64,000 nt of DNA, taken from the NCBI RefSeq assembly GCF_004341365.1, contig NZ_SLXH01000025.1:1-64000 (forward strand), given 5' to 3'. A program made the translations under genes and the position numbers. Each line of letters begins with the position of its first letter. The stretch's first letter is position 1. Origin of the DNA: Simplicispira metamorpha (GTDB lineage Bacteria > Pseudomonadota > Gammaproteobacteria > Burkholderiales > Burkholderiaceae_C). The notes beneath the pieces were generated by a model. The model ran no database searches, was not told the origin of the DNA, and worked only from the letters and a program-made list of their open reading frames with translations. Below, one piece after another: positions 44,565 through 53,545 of this stretch.

Positions 44565-45518
44565 ATGAGCTCTATTGCTGTGCTTGTCCTTTCTGCCAAG
44601 GTACGCCCAGAAAAAATCAGAGATTTTTTTGAGTGGCAGCTCCAATACAGCAAGGCTGTCACGGTATTTCCGGGATTTTCCAGCAGCGATGTCATTCCTC
44701 CCGCAGAGGAAAAAGGCACCGACTGGACGATGATTCTGAATTTTCGCTCCGACAAAGAACTGGCAGCCTGGAAAGAAAATCCCCAATCCCACCAGCTGGC
44801 TGACGCTGCCCGCATTTTTCTTGACAACAGCCGCCTGGAAGAAAAGGTGCCCGCCAGTGCCCCTGGCGATGCGCCGGGCACCTATGTCACGGAGGCTATT
44901 TTTTCGTCTATCAAACCTGGGATGGAAAACACCTACCGCGAGTGGACATTCCGGATTCAGGCGGCCCAGGCCAAATACCCAGGGTATCGCGGCATGTATT
45001 TACAAGCGCCCGCCTCCAGCCAGGGGCACCACTGGACTACCCTTTTGCGCTATGCCAGCGCCCAGGAGCTTGAAGCCTGGATGACCTCGGCAGAGCGGGC
45101 TGAACTGCTGAAAGAATCCAAGGGCTTTATCGACAATGAAGAGTCCATGCGCTTCGGCACCGCATTTCCCGGCTGGATACCTGTGCCCTCCCACCATGGC
45201 AAGAGCGCACCGCCCTGGAAAATAGCGCTTCTGGTGCTTTTGGGCTTGTTCCCCGTGGTGATGCTGGAGATCAAGTTTCTTTCCCCCTTGCTGGCCCCGT
45301 TGGGCTGGGGCGTGTCGGCCACCACTTTTATCGGCAATGCCCTCAGCGTTGCAGTTACCAGTTTTTATACGGTGCCCGCGTCCATTCGGTGGTTTAACTG
45401 GTGGCTTTTCCCGGATCAGCAAAAAGCAGGCGCTGTCTCTTTGCAAGGCCTTGCGGTTCTGGCCGTTTTGTTTGCCCTTGAAATCGTGTTTTTTTCCTGG
45501 CTATTGAGCGGCGCCTGA
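44565..45518 (+). CDS. double ABM-domain protein with C-terminal membrane segments
   Basis: Protein of 317 residues with two antibiotic-biosynthesis-monooxygenase-like (ABM) ferredoxin-fold repeats, about 4-90 (VLVLSAKVRPEKIRDFFEWQ) and about 108-200 (TEAIFSSIKPGMENTYREWT). A hydrophobic C-terminal half follows with three likely spans (IALLVLLGLFPVVML, VSATTFIGNALSVAVTSFYT, LAVLAVLFALEIVFFSWLL). ABM domains act as small cofactor-free oxygenases or dimerisation units; the substrate is unknown. It starts 62 bp after the deaminase gene on the same strand and shares its lower GC. Confidence 0.75.
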   Translation: MSSIAVLVLSAKVRPEKIRDFFEWQLQYSKAVTVFPGFSSSDVIPPAEEKGTDWTMILNFRSDKELAAWKENPQSHQLADAARIFLDNSRLEEKVPASAPGDAPGTYVTEAIFSSIKPGMENTYREWTFRIQAAQAKYPGYRGMYLQAPASSQGHHWTTLLRYASAQELEAWMTSAERAELLKESKGFIDNEESMRFGTAFPGWIPVPSHHGKSAPPWKIALLVLLGLFPVVMLEIKFLSPLLAPLGWGVSATTFIGNALSVAVTSFYTVPASIRWFNWWLFPDQQKAGAVSLQGLAVLAVLFALEIVFFSWLLSGA

Positions 45519-45573
45519 AGCAGGCCAAGGCATGTAAACACCCGCCTGCCCCGACACGCCAAGGTTTTTCAAT

Positions 45574-45628
45574 GCTTTTTATGGCTCCAAGCCTTATGGA
45601 GTGGGCGCGAGCAGCTATCAAATTTGGG
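45574..45628 (+). repeat. dispersed ~60-bp repeat, copy J
   Basis: Contains TTATGGCTCCAAGCCTTATG and GCGCGAGCAGCTATCAAATT, between the convergent ABM gene and the small gene at 45631. Confidence 0.8.
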
Positions 45629-45630
45629 GT

Positions 45631-45831
45631 TTAACCGCGTGCCCCGCTCCCCGCGTTGGAGCGAAACTGCTCCAGGGCGCGGTGCGTGACCACCAGCCGC
45701 TCGCGTTCCAGGCAATGCTTGATGAACTCGTTGGCCGTGGTTTCGTGCATTCCCTCCAGGGCGCGCTGCTGGCGCTCTTGTAGCCAACGAGAGAACTCTT
45801 CCAGCGTCAGTGGTGTGGTCTCAGTGCTCAT
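45631..45831 (-). CDS. small hypothetical protein
   Basis: Putative protein of 66 residues, MSTETTPLTLEEFSRWLQER, then QQRALEGMHETTANEFIKHC and a basic tail. It looks helical and soluble with no known motif. The longer frame to 45945 was rejected because its extra N-terminus has noncoding composition. The ribosome site is weak. The coding call rests on codon pattern and on an open frame confined between a repeat and a plausible start. Confidence 0.5.
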   Translation of the reverse strand: MSTETTPLTLEEFSRWLQERQQRALEGMHETTANEFIKHCLERERLVVTHRALEQFRSNAGSGARG

Positions 45832-45971
45832 TTTTTCTTGGCGGGGCAAAAGTGCAATGCAGAAAATGGTGTGTCGGTGGGCATGGGCTGGCGACAGGGA
45901 TGGTGCCCCACCCATGGGATGGATGAATGGCACATATTGCCGCACCGGTCACAAAGAGTAACGCATTACGC

Positions 45972-46014
45972 CCCCAGCATGGCTGGGGAAAAGCCGGGAT
46001 TTCAGGCTTTTTTT
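45972..46014. terminator. hairpin pair downstream of the acyl-CoA synthetase
   Basis: CCCCAGC/GCTGGGG hairpin (45972-45988), directly followed by AAAAGCC/GGCTTTTTTT (45989-46014). The second has T runs on both strands, so it can terminate the minus-strand synthetase gene ending at 46079. Confidence 0.65.
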
Positions 46015-46078
46015 GCGCGTTTCATCACGGTAGTGCATCGGCCGCCGCCCCACGTCCCTCCGAGGCGCTGGGGTGTTT

Positions 46079-47683
46079 TTACCGCAACAGATGCTTCTGG
46101 ATTTTGCCGCTGGTGGTTTTGGGCAGTGCCTGGACAAAGTGGTAGCGGCGCGGGCGCTTGTAGTGCGCCAGCCGGTCGCCGTGCAGCAAAAAGCCGTCCA
46201 GCACCTCTGGGCTCAGTGGCACGCCCGGCTTGGCCACCACATGGGCAGCGACGATGTGGCCCCAGGTCGGGTCGGGCTCGCCCACCACGGCCACTTCCAG
46301 GATGCCGGGGTGCTCGATCAGGGCGTCTTCGACTTCGCGTGGATAGACGTTCTCGGCGCCGGAATTGATCATGTGGTCGATGCGGTCGCGAATCCACAGG
46401 TAGCCCTGGACATCAAGGCTGCCCAGGTCGCCGGTGTGGTACCAGCCAAACGCCAGCGCCTTGGCATTGGCTTCGGGGCGGTTGAGGTAGCCGCGCATCA
46501 TGCAGGGGCCGCGCACCAAAATTTCTCCGACCTCGTCGGGCGCGCACAGGTCGGCAGGGTCAGAGGGGCTGCCATCGGGCGGCACGCGGGCAATGCACAG
46601 GTCGTGGTTGAGCGATGGCAGGCCGCCCGAACCGGCGTGGCTCAGTTGCTCGTGCGGATAAAGCACGGCCATGCACGGGCCCATTTCGGTGGTGCCGTAC
46701 ACCTGCACCAGGCCCGCGCCCACCTGCTTGTCCCATTCACGGATGAGATGCGGCGCCATGGAGGCGCCGCCGTATTCCACCAGGCGCAGGCTGGCCAGGT
46801 TGCGCCGCGCCACGTCCGGGTGGTGCAGCAGCAAAGTGACCATGGTCGGGGCGGCAAAGAAGTGGCTGACTTGCTCGGCCTCGACCAGGCGCCAGGCTTC
46901 CCCGGCGTCAAAGCGGCGCAGCAGCACCTGCGTAGCGCCCAGTTGCAGCCGGGGCAGAAAGCTGGTGTGCAACTCGGCGGTGTGGTTCAGGGGCGCCACC
47001 GACAGGCCCACGTCTTCGCGCGTCAGCCCCATCGCCTGGTGCATCAGGGCGTTGTGCGCCAGCTTGCTGCGGTGGCTGTGGATGACGCCTTTGGGCCGCC
47101 CGGTGGTGCCGCTGGTGTACATCAGGATGCACGGGTCTTGCTCGTCCACGCACACGGGCGGCGCGCTGTCGCTCTGGTGCTGCACCAGCGCGGGCAGGCG
47201 GGCGCTGGCAAAGGCGGGCGCGGCATCCGCGTCGGCGTACACCCAGTGCTGGGTGGGCGTGCCGTGCTCGCGGGCTTTTTCCACTACGTCGCTGCCTTCG
47301 CGCTCGAACAGCAGCACCTTGGCGCCGCCGTCGTTCAGGATGAAGGCCAGCTCCTGGGGCGCCAGCCGGTAGTTGATGGGGTTGAAGATGGCACCCACGC
47401 GCGCCGCCGCCAGCAGGGCAAAGACAAACGCGGGCGTGTTGTACAGAAAGGCGGCCACCACGTCGCCCTTTTGCACCCCCAGGCCCAGCAGGGCGTGGGC
47501 GTGGCGGTTGACCTCGGCGTCGAGCTGGGCAAACGTCCAGACGTGGCGCTGGGCGCCAGCGCCCTCGGCATCCCAGGCGATCAGCGCGGGCTTGTGCGGA
47601 AAGTAGCGGGCGGGCCAGGCAAGCGTGTCCCCCAGGGTCAGTCCGCGGCCCAAAGCGTGCGCAGCGCAGGCGTGGTCGTTCAT
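46079..47683 (-). CDS. AMP-dependent acyl-CoA synthetase/ligase
   Basis: Adenylate-forming ligase of 534 residues that activates a carboxylic acid to its CoA thioester via an acyl-AMP. Motifs are the P-loop-like LMYTSGTTGRPKGVIHSHRS, the A5 region VQVYGTTEMGP, the hinge GWYHTGDLGSLDVQGYLWIRDR and the catalytic lysine near the C-terminus in LPKTTSGKIQKHLLR. It stands alone on the minus strand, flanked by a terminator. Chain length and substrate cannot be read. No thioesterase or dehydrogenase is adjacent. Confidence 0.92.
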   Translation of the reverse strand: MNDHACAAHALGRGLTLGDTLAWPARYFPHKPALIAWDAEGAGAQRHVWTFAQLDAEVNRHAHALLGLGVQKGDVVAAFLYNTPAFVFALLAAARVGAIFNPINYRLAPQELAFILNDGGAKVLLFEREGSDVVEKAREHGTPTQHWVYADADAAPAFASARLPALVQHQSDSAPPVCVDEQDPCILMYTSGTTGRPKGVIHSHRSKLAHNALMHQAMGLTREDVGLSVAPLNHTAELHTSFLPRLQLGATQVLLRRFDAGEAWRLVEAEQVSHFFAAPTMVTLLLHHPDVARRNLASLRLVEYGGASMAPHLIREWDKQVGAGLVQVYGTTEMGPCMAVLYPHEQLSHAGSGGLPSLNHDLCIARVPPDGSPSDPADLCAPDEVGEILVRGPCMMRGYLNRPEANAKALAFGWYHTGDLGSLDVQGYLWIRDRIDHMINSGAENVYPREVEDALIEHPGILEVAVVGEPDPTWGHIVAAHVVAKPGVPLSPEVLDGFLLHGDRLAHYKRPRRYHFVQALPKTTSGKIQKHLLR

Positions 47684-47811
47684 GGCAATGCAATCGGGAA
47701 GTTTTGGAGGCGCAAGAGCATAAGTGCGCCGCTGCGCAGCGCGAAATACAGATTTCTTCTTTGCTCAAGCCTGCCGCGCACCCCCACCGGGGCAGGGCCA
47801 GCCCCGGCCCC

Positions 47812-48297
47812 TTAGCGCCCCAGACCGCGCTGCAACTCGTGCAGCAGCAGCGTGATCTGGCTACCGGCATGGCGGCATGCCTTGTGTACCTGCGCGGCCT
47901 GTGCCAGGTCGCCCGCCTGCACCAGGGCGACCATCTCGGCCGCCTGCGCATGGAAGTAACGGTGGCGGCGCACCAGCATGTGGTAGGCCGGGTAGTGCTC
48001 CAGTGGCGCGCGCCCGGCGCCGTGCAACCATTGGCCCAGATGGCAGCAGGTGTCGTCGTGGGCCATGGCGGGCTGCATGGCTGCGTCGGGGGTACCTTCC
48101 AGCACGTCTTGCAGGCGCTGGCTCCAGGCCTGGTGGCTGGCGATGGCGTCGTCAATGTCCAGTTGCAGCATCAGCGTGGCGGCATCGTCACCAAACAGCA
48201 CCAGTTCGCTGGCGTTGTCCTCGGGCAACACCGTCCACTCGTCCGAGATGGGCTTGCCATCGGCGCGTGGCGGAAACAAGCGGCTGAAAAATCCCAT
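47812..48297 (-). CDS. soluble CZB (chemoreceptor zinc-binding) domain protein
   Basis: Protein of 161 residues. The CZB signature is DDTCCHLGQWLHG, preceded by conserved His in DDAIASHQAWSQRL and followed by HYPAYHMLVRRHRYFHAQAA, giving the expected His3Cys zinc site. CZB domains usually terminate chemoreceptors or precede GGDEF domains and report zinc or hypochlorite. Here the domain is alone after a 50-residue N-terminus (MGFFSRLFPPRADGKPISDE). The ATG at 48297 follows AGGAGGGAACC. No chemotaxis gene is next to it. Confidence 0.85.
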   Translation of the reverse strand: MGFFSRLFPPRADGKPISDEWTVLPEDNASELVLFGDDAATLMLQLDIDDAIASHQAWSQRLQDVLEGTPDAAMQPAMAHDDTCCHLGQWLHGAGRAPLEHYPAYHMLVRRHRYFHAQAAEMVALVQAGDLAQAAQVHKACRHAGSQITLLLHELQRGLGR

Positions 48298-48487
48298 GGT
48301 TCCCTCCTGAAAACACCAGCCGTGTCGCCCGATAGCGCAAAGCCTGCTTTTTTTGATCGGGCCCATTATGGTGACGCCCCCGGTGTGCGTGAAGCCGTGA
48401 AGTGCCAACGCCATCACCAACGCCACCACCCAAGTGGCTAATCCTGTAGCCAGCACGGGTTGGCGCGGCGCGCCCACAATGGGCGCC

Positions 48488-49492
48488 ATGACATCCATTC
48501 AACGCCCTGTTCTTTCCATGCTGGATCTGGTGGCCGTGCGCGAAGGCGGCACGGTGGCCGACGCCCTGCACATTGCCCTGCGCACCGCCCAACACGCCGA
48601 ATCGCTGGGCTTTACCCGCTACTGGCTGGCCGAGCACCACAACATGCCCGGCATTGCCAGCTCGGCCACGGCGGTGCTGGTGGGCCACATTGCCGGGGGC
48701 ACGCAGCGCATCCGCGTGGGCTCGGGCGGCATCATGCTGCCCAACCACGCGCCGCTGGTGGTGGCCGAGGCCTTTGGCACGCTGGCCGAGCTGTACCCGG
48801 GCCGCATCGACCTGGGCCTGGGCCGCGCCCCCGGCACCGATGGCCCCACCATGCGCGCCCTGCGCCGCGACCGCGTCGAAACCGAAGAAGACTTTCCGCG
48901 CGATGTGGCCGAACTGCAACGCCTGCTGGGCCCGGCGCAGCCCGGCCAGCGCATCACCGCCGTACCGGGCGCGGGCACCCATGTGCCGATCTGGCTGCTG
49001 GGGTCCAGCCTGTTCTCGGCGCAGCTGGCGGCGCACATGGGGCTGCCGTATGCGTTTGCCTCGCACTTTGCGCCGCGCATGCTGCTGCAAGCGCTGGCGC
49101 TGTACCGGCAGTTGTTCCGCCCCTCGGCCACGCTGGCCAAGCCGTATGTGGTGGTGGGCGTGCCCGTGGTGGCCGCACCCACCGACGCCGAAGCCGAGTT
49201 TCTGGCCAGCAGCACCTACCAGCGCGTGCTGGGCATCCTGACCGGGCGGCGCGGCCAGCTGCCAGCGCCTGTGGAGAACTTCATGGCCACGCTGGGCCCG
49301 CAAGAGCGCGCGGGCATTGCCGACTTCCTGGCCGCAGCGGTCATCGGCGGCCCCGACACGGTGCGCGCCGGTTTTGCCGCGCTGGCCCAGGCCACGCAGG
49401 CCGACGAGTTCATGCTGGTGAGCGATGTGTTCGACCCGGCGCTGCGCCTGCGCTCGCTGGACATCGCCGCCGCCGCGCAGGCCACGCTCTGA
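48488..49492 (+). CDS. LLM class flavin-dependent oxidoreductase
   Basis: Luciferase-like monooxygenase fold protein of 334 residues, beginning [20 protein letters not shown] with [20 protein letters not shown] and [20 protein letters not shown], a pattern common to the alkanal-monooxygenase-like (YhbW/MsnO8) group. It probably uses FMNH2 or F420-like flavin cofactor chemistry; the substrate is unknown. The ATG at 48488 is chosen over the longer frame. It is divergent from the CZB gene with 190 bp between them. Confidence 0.88.
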   Translation: MTSIQRPVLSMLDLVAVREGGTVADALHIALRTAQHAESLGFTRYWLAEHHNMPGIASSATAVLVGHIAGGTQRIRVGSGGIMLPNHAPLVVAEAFGTLAELYPGRIDLGLGRAPGTDGPTMRALRRDRVETEEDFPRDVAELQRLLGPAQPGQRITAVPGAGTHVPIWLLGSSLFSAQLAAHMGLPYAFASHFAPRMLLQALALYRQLFRPSATLAKPYVVVGVPVVAAPTDAEAEFLASSTYQRVLGILTGRRGQLPAPVENFMATLGPQERAGIADFLAAAVIGGPDTVRAGFAALAQATQADEFMLVSDVFDPALRLRSLDIAAAAQATL

Positions 49493-49514
49493 AGCACGGC
49501 TGCATCGCCTCCAA

Positions 49515-49580
49515 TTTGCTCCTGAAATAGGAGCTTATAGCGCACGACTGGCGCGGCTTGGAGGCAGTTTTTGCTTCATT
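49515..49580 (-). repeat. dispersed ~60-bp repeat, copy K
   Basis: Divergent reverse copy with TAGGAGCTTATAGCGCACGA and GGCTTGGAGGCAGTTTTTGC, between two convergent genes. Confidence 0.6.
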
Positions 49581-49602
49581 TTTACCCGCAGCCGCATCCG
49601 GC

Positions 49603-50352
49603 TCAACGCGCCAGGTAGCCGCCATCGACGGGGTAATACGCCCCCGTGACGAACGAGGCACGGTCTGAACTGAGCCAGGCCACCAGCTCGGCCACCTCTT
49701 CGGGCTTGCCCAGGCGGCCCAAGGGGTGGGCCTTGACCAGCGCGGCGTGGGTGGCGGCGTCTTGCTCCAGGGTGCTGATCATGGGTGTGTGGATGAAGGC
49801 CGGGCCCACGGCGTTGATGCGCACCCCGCGCGCGCCGTACTCCAGTGCGGCCGCCTGCGTCAGCCCGACCACGCCGTGCTTGGCCGCCGTGTATGCCGGG
49901 GCGTTGGCAAAGCCCACCGCGCCCAGAATGGACGCCACGTTCACGATGGAGCCACCGCCGCTCTCCAGCATGGCCGCAATCTGCTGCTGCATGCCGTAAA
50001 ACACCCCCGACAGGTTGATGCGGATGACCTGCTCCCACGCCTGCACGGGGTAGTCGGCGGTGGGGGCCTGCACGCCGCCAATGCCAGCGTTGTTGCAGGC
50101 CACATCCAGCCGCCCAAAATGCGCCACCGTGCGCTGCACCAGGGCGGCGGCGTCGGCGCTCTGGCCCACATCGGCGGGCACGAACAGTGCCTGGGCCCCA
50201 TGAACACGCACCAGGGCCGCGGTTTCCTCGCCCCCATCGACGTTGGTATCGGACACCACCACCGAGGCGCCTTCCCGGGCCCACACCAGGGCGATGGCGC
50301 GCCCGATGCCCGATGCACCCCCCGTCACCAATGCCACCTTGTTTTTCAGCAT
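49603..50352 (-). CDS. SDR family oxidoreductase
   Basis: Classical short-chain dehydrogenase of 249 residues. The cofactor motif is ALVTGGASGIGRAIALVWAR, followed by CNNAGIGG and the catalytic Ser...YxxxK (VNVASILG, then AYTAAKHGVVGL). Asp at the end of beta-2 (VVVSDTNVDGG) favours NAD over NADP. The C-terminus FVTGAYYPVDGGYLAR is standard. The ATG at 50352 follows CAGGAGGTTTGC. The substrate is unknown. Confidence 0.92.
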   Translation of the reverse strand: MLKNKVALVTGGASGIGRAIALVWAREGASVVVSDTNVDGGEETAALVRVHGAQALFVPADVGQSADAAALVQRTVAHFGRLDVACNNAGIGGVQAPTADYPVQAWEQVIRINLSGVFYGMQQQIAAMLESGGGSIVNVASILGAVGFANAPAYTAAKHGVVGLTQAAALEYGARGVRINAVGPAFIHTPMISTLEQDAATHAALVKAHPLGRLGKPEEVAELVAWLSSDRASFVTGAYYPVDGGYLAR

Positions 50353-50555
50353 GCAAACCTCCTGAACCACCTTTTGCCTGGCCCCCTGCGCTGCGGCACT
50401 GCGGCAGCTCACCGCCACGCGCCGACCGCAGACTGAGCCAACATCATGCCGCAACCACTGCACGCGCACCATCTGCCGCCAGCCGCCCGCCACAGTCAAC
50501 CGCTACCATGGCGCCCTGACTTTTCTGCCCTTGCACACCCGCCAAGCCACCTTCC

Positions 50556-51785
50556 ATGCCTGCTTTTTCTTTTGAAGCCCTCGACGCCCAGGGCCAGACC
50601 CGCAAAGGCGTGCTGGAGGCCGACACCGCCAAGGCCGCGCGCGGCCAACTGCGCGCACAGGCGCTGGTGCCGCTGGCCGTGCAGCCTGTGGATGCGGGCC
50701 AGGCCGCAGGCGCCAGCGCGCACTGGAGCCAGCGCCTGTTCACGCGCGCGGCCTTCAGCGCCACCGCTCTGGCGGTGTGGACGCGCCAGCTCGCCGGTCT
50801 GGTGGCCTCGGGCCTGCCGCTGGAGCGCGCGCTCACCGCCCTGGCCGAAGAGGCCGACGACGAGCGCCAGCACCACCTGGTGGCCGTGCTGCGCGCCGAG
50901 GTCAACGCGGGCTCCACCTTTGCCCGTGCGCTGCAACAGCACCCGCGCGAGTTCTCGGACATTTACTGCGCCGTCATCGGTGCGGGCGAGGCCAGCGGCA
51001 GCCTGGGCCTGGTGCTGGAGCGCCTGGCCGATGACCTGGAAGAGCGCCAGGCGCTGCAAGCCAAGCTGGTGGGCGCGGCGCTGTACCCGGCCATCGTCAC
51101 GCTGGTGGCCATCACCATCGTGCTGTTTCTGGTCACTTACGTGGTGCCGCAGGTGGCCAGCGTGTTTGCGGGCACCAAACGCGCCCTGCCCTTCCTCACC
51201 GTGGCCATGCTGGGCCTGAGCAGCGGCGTGCGCAACTATGGCTGGCTGATGCTATCCACTCTTGTTTTGATAGCTGTTGGCGCACGTCTGGCCTTGTCAA
51301 AAGCCGATTTTCGTGAAAAATTTGACGCCGCCTGGCTCACGCTGCCGCTGGTCGGGCGGCTGGCGCGCGGCTACAACGCGGCGCGTTTTGCCAGCACGCT
51401 GGCGATGCTGGCGGGTGCGGGCGTGCCCATCCTGAAAGCGCTGCAAGCCGCCGCCGAAACGCTGAACAACCGCGCCATGCGCGCCGATGCCCTGGACGCC
51501 CTGGTGCTGGTGCGCGAGGGCGCGCCCCTGGCCTCGGCGCTGGCGCAGAAAAAGCGCTTTCCGGGTCTGGTCGCCATGTTTGCCCGGCTGGGCGAACAAA
51601 CCGGCCAGCTGCCCGTGATGCTGCAACGCGCCGCCACCCAGCTGTCTGCCGAGGTACAGCGCCGCGCCCTGCAACTGGCCACCATCCTGGAGCCGCTGCT
51701 GATCGTGGCCATGGGGCTGATCGTCATGCTCATCGTGCTGGCGGTGCTGCTGCCCATCATCCAGCTCAACCAGTTCGTCAAATGA
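50556..51785 (+). CDS. gspF: type II secretion inner-membrane protein GspF
   Basis: Platform protein of 409 residues, starting MPAFSFEALDAQGQTRKGVL. It has two homologous cytoplasmic helical domains (ALAVWTRQLAGLVASGLPLE and ARFASTLAMLAGAGVPILKA), each followed by membrane spans, and the C-terminal LPIIQLNQFVK. It completes the gsp set but lies 6.8 kb downstream of gspE behind unrelated genes. The segment WLMLSTLVLIAVGARLAL (about residues 230-248) is encoded by a dispersed repeat copy and includes CTA and ATA codons. Confidence 0.93.
   Translation: MPAFSFEALDAQGQTRKGVLEADTAKAARGQLRAQALVPLAVQPVDAGQAAGASAHWSQRLFTRAAFSATALAVWTRQLAGLVASGLPLERALTALAEEADDERQHHLVAVLRAEVNAGSTFARALQQHPREFSDIYCAVIGAGEASGSLGLVLERLADDLEERQALQAKLVGAALYPAIVTLVAITIVLFLVTYVVPQVASVFAGTKRALPFLTVAMLGLSSGVRNYGWLMLSTLVLIAVGARLALSKADFREKFDAAWLTLPLVGRLARGYNAARFASTLAMLAGAGVPILKALQAAAETLNNRAMRADALDALVLVREGAPLASALAQKKRFPGLVAMFARLGEQTGQLPVMLQRAATQLSAEVQRRALQLATILEPLLIVAMGLIVMLIVLAVLLPIIQLNQFVK
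51250..51315 (-). repeat. dispersed repeat copy L, in frame inside gspF
   Basis: Reverse-orientation copy with TTGTTTTGATAGCTGTTGGC and CAAAAGCCGATTTTCGTGAA, read in the same frame as the gspD copy (ATA GCT GTT GGC GC). Confidence 0.78.
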
Positions 51786-51939
51786 GTACCCCCCTGCGGC
51801 GCTGCGCGCCATCCCCCCCAAGGGGACGCCACCAGCGCGGCGGGGCGGCCCTTGCGCGGTGGCCGCTGGCTGGGGCCACGCCATTGCGTGCGCTGCGCAT
51901 GGTGCGAGCGCACAGTGAAGCCCACTACGGAGATACCCG
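51786..51939. other. intergenic region with GC-rich inverted repeats
   Basis: 154 bp between gspF and the nucleotidase gene. It contains CCCCCCAAGGGG and several GC-rich palindromic stretches (GCGGCGCTGCGCGCC, GCGGTGGCCGC), unlike the ATAGCT repeat family. No gene is seen. Confidence 0.4.
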
Positions 51940-52872
51940 ATGGCTTTGAACCTGCATGACCAACTGGTGGTTGCCATCTCCTCGCGCGCCCTGTTCGACT
52001 TTGAGGAAGAGAACAACGTCTTCGAGCACGGCAACGATGCGGCCTACGTCGCCCTGCAACGCCAGCGGCTGGAGCTGCCCGCCGCGCCCGGCGTAGCGTT
52101 TTCGCTGGTGCGCAAGCTCCTGGCCTTCAACAGCGCCGAGCACCAGCGCGTGGAGGTGGTGTTGCTGTCGCGCAACGACCCGGTCAGCGGCATGCGGGTG
52201 TTCCGCTCCTGCCGCGCCCACGGCCTGCCCAGCGTGCAGCGCGGCGTGTTCACCCAGGGGCGCGACCCGTTTGGCTACCTGCGGCCCTTGGGCGCGCACC
52301 TGTTCTTGTCGGCCAACGAAGCCGATGTGCGCCAGGCCCTGCACCTGGGCTACCCGGCCGCGCGCGTGCTGACCGAATCGGTGCAGGCCGGCGACGCCCA
52401 CCCGCACGAGGTGCGCATTGCCTTTGACGGCGACGCGGTGCTGTTCTCCGACGAGGCCGAGCGCGTGTTCCAGGCCCAGGGCTTAGCGGCCTTTCAGCAG
52501 CACGAAACCGACAAGGCCGCGCAGCCATTGCCCGAGGGCCCGTTCAAGCCGCTGCTGGTGGCGCTGCACCGCCTGCAACAGGCCGCCGACACCGGCATGC
52601 GCGTGCGCACCGCGCTGGTCACGGCGCGCAGCGCGCCCGCGCACGAGCGCGCCATCCGCACGCTGATGGACTGGAACATTGCGGTGGATGAAGCCATGTT
52701 TCTGGGCGGCCTGCCCAAGGGGGAGTTTCTGCGCGAATTCGAGCCCGATTTTTTCTTTGACGACCAGACCGGCCACGTCACCTCAGCGGCGCAGCATGTG
52801 CCCTCGGGCCACGTCAGCAGCGGCATCGCCAACCCACCCCCAGTGGGCACAGCACAGAAAAATATGGGTTAA
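51940..52872 (+). CDS. 5'-nucleotidase (PF06189-type)
   Basis: Cytosolic 5'-nucleotidase family protein of 310 residues. Conserved segments are LVVAISSRALFDFEEENNVF with the first acidic motif, VEVVLLSRNDPVSGMRVFRS, VRIAFDGDAVLFSDEAERVF (the DGD core) and MFLGGLPKGEFLREFEPDFF with FFDDQ. It should dephosphorylate nucleoside monophosphates. The start at 51940 follows GGAGATACCCG. It is on the same strand as gspF but 154 bp away. Confidence 0.88.
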   Translation: MALNLHDQLVVAISSRALFDFEEENNVFEHGNDAAYVALQRQRLELPAAPGVAFSLVRKLLAFNSAEHQRVEVVLLSRNDPVSGMRVFRSCRAHGLPSVQRGVFTQGRDPFGYLRPLGAHLFLSANEADVRQALHLGYPAARVLTESVQAGDAHPHEVRIAFDGDAVLFSDEAERVFQAQGLAAFQQHETDKAAQPLPEGPFKPLLVALHRLQQAADTGMRVRTALVTARSAPAHERAIRTLMDWNIAVDEAMFLGGLPKGEFLREFEPDFFFDDQTGHVTSAAQHVPSGHVSSGIANPPPVGTAQKNMG

Positions 52873-52928
52873 ATCGGCACCAAACGCTTGCACAGCAAGC
52901 GCTAATAGCTATCAAATGAATAGCAATC
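52869..52928 (+). repeat. dispersed ~60-bp repeat, copy M
   Basis: Contains CAAGCGCTAATAGCTATCAA and an ATAGCAA end. Overlaps the nucleotidase stop codon region. Confidence 0.8.
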
Positions 52929-52956
52929 AAACCCCATTGCAGGGCCTGCAACCAGA

Positions 52957-53394
52957 CTACAAACCGCCGGTGCGCTTGACCTTGGGGTCAGAGTAGGTGA
53001 TGGGCTCGTCGTTCTTGACCTGCTGGGCCATGCGCTCTTGCAGGGTGGTCTTGTTGATTTCCTGCGCCATCTCGATGGCGGTGCCGCTGGCACGCCACAT
53101 CGACTGGATGAACTCCAGCAGTTGCTTGTAAATAGGCTCTTTGGGGGGCTCGGGCGGGGTTTCTTCAACCTCTTTCTTTTCTTCTGACAGCGTCCAGTCG
53201 CGGTTGGGCGTGTCGGGGTCAGAAGGCTTCTCGGGGGTCTTGACGATGGCGCCCTCGCCCAGCCTGTCCATGGACTCGACCGGATTGGCCGCATGGATGG
53301 GGCGCACCGGAACCGCACCCGAGGCTCCGGTGGAATACAAGTCAGCGCCCTGGGGACGCCACAGCGGCGATCGGTCAACAGGTGGCAGTTGCAT
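52957..53394 (-). CDS. conserved hypothetical protein, Pro/Glu/Lys-rich
   Basis: Protein of 145 residues starting MQLPPVDRSPLWRPQGADLY. The middle is acidic and proline-rich (SEEKKEVEETPPEPPKEPIY), and the C-terminal helix is QLLEFIQSMWRASGTAIEMA. No signal peptide or known domain is seen. An ATG five codons upstream is the alternative start. The regular codon use supports a real gene; the function is unknown. Confidence 0.7.
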   Translation of the reverse strand: MQLPPVDRSPLWRPQGADLYSTGASGAVPVRPIHAANPVESMDRLGEGAIVKTPEKPSDPDTPNRDWTLSEEKKEVEETPPEPPKEPIYKQLLEFIQSMWRASGTAIEMAQEINKTTLQERMAQQVKNDEPITYSDPKVKRTGGL

Positions 53395-53545
53395 GGCAAT
53401 AGTCCGCAAAGTAAGAAGGGAGCGACAGCCTCTTACCGCCGTCTCGTACCTTTATTACGGCAAAAAGCGGGGCAAATTAAGCCCTTTTTCACCAATCAGA
53501 CCGCCCGGCCTTTTGACTACAGCCCCTCCCGCACAGCCTCGGAGG

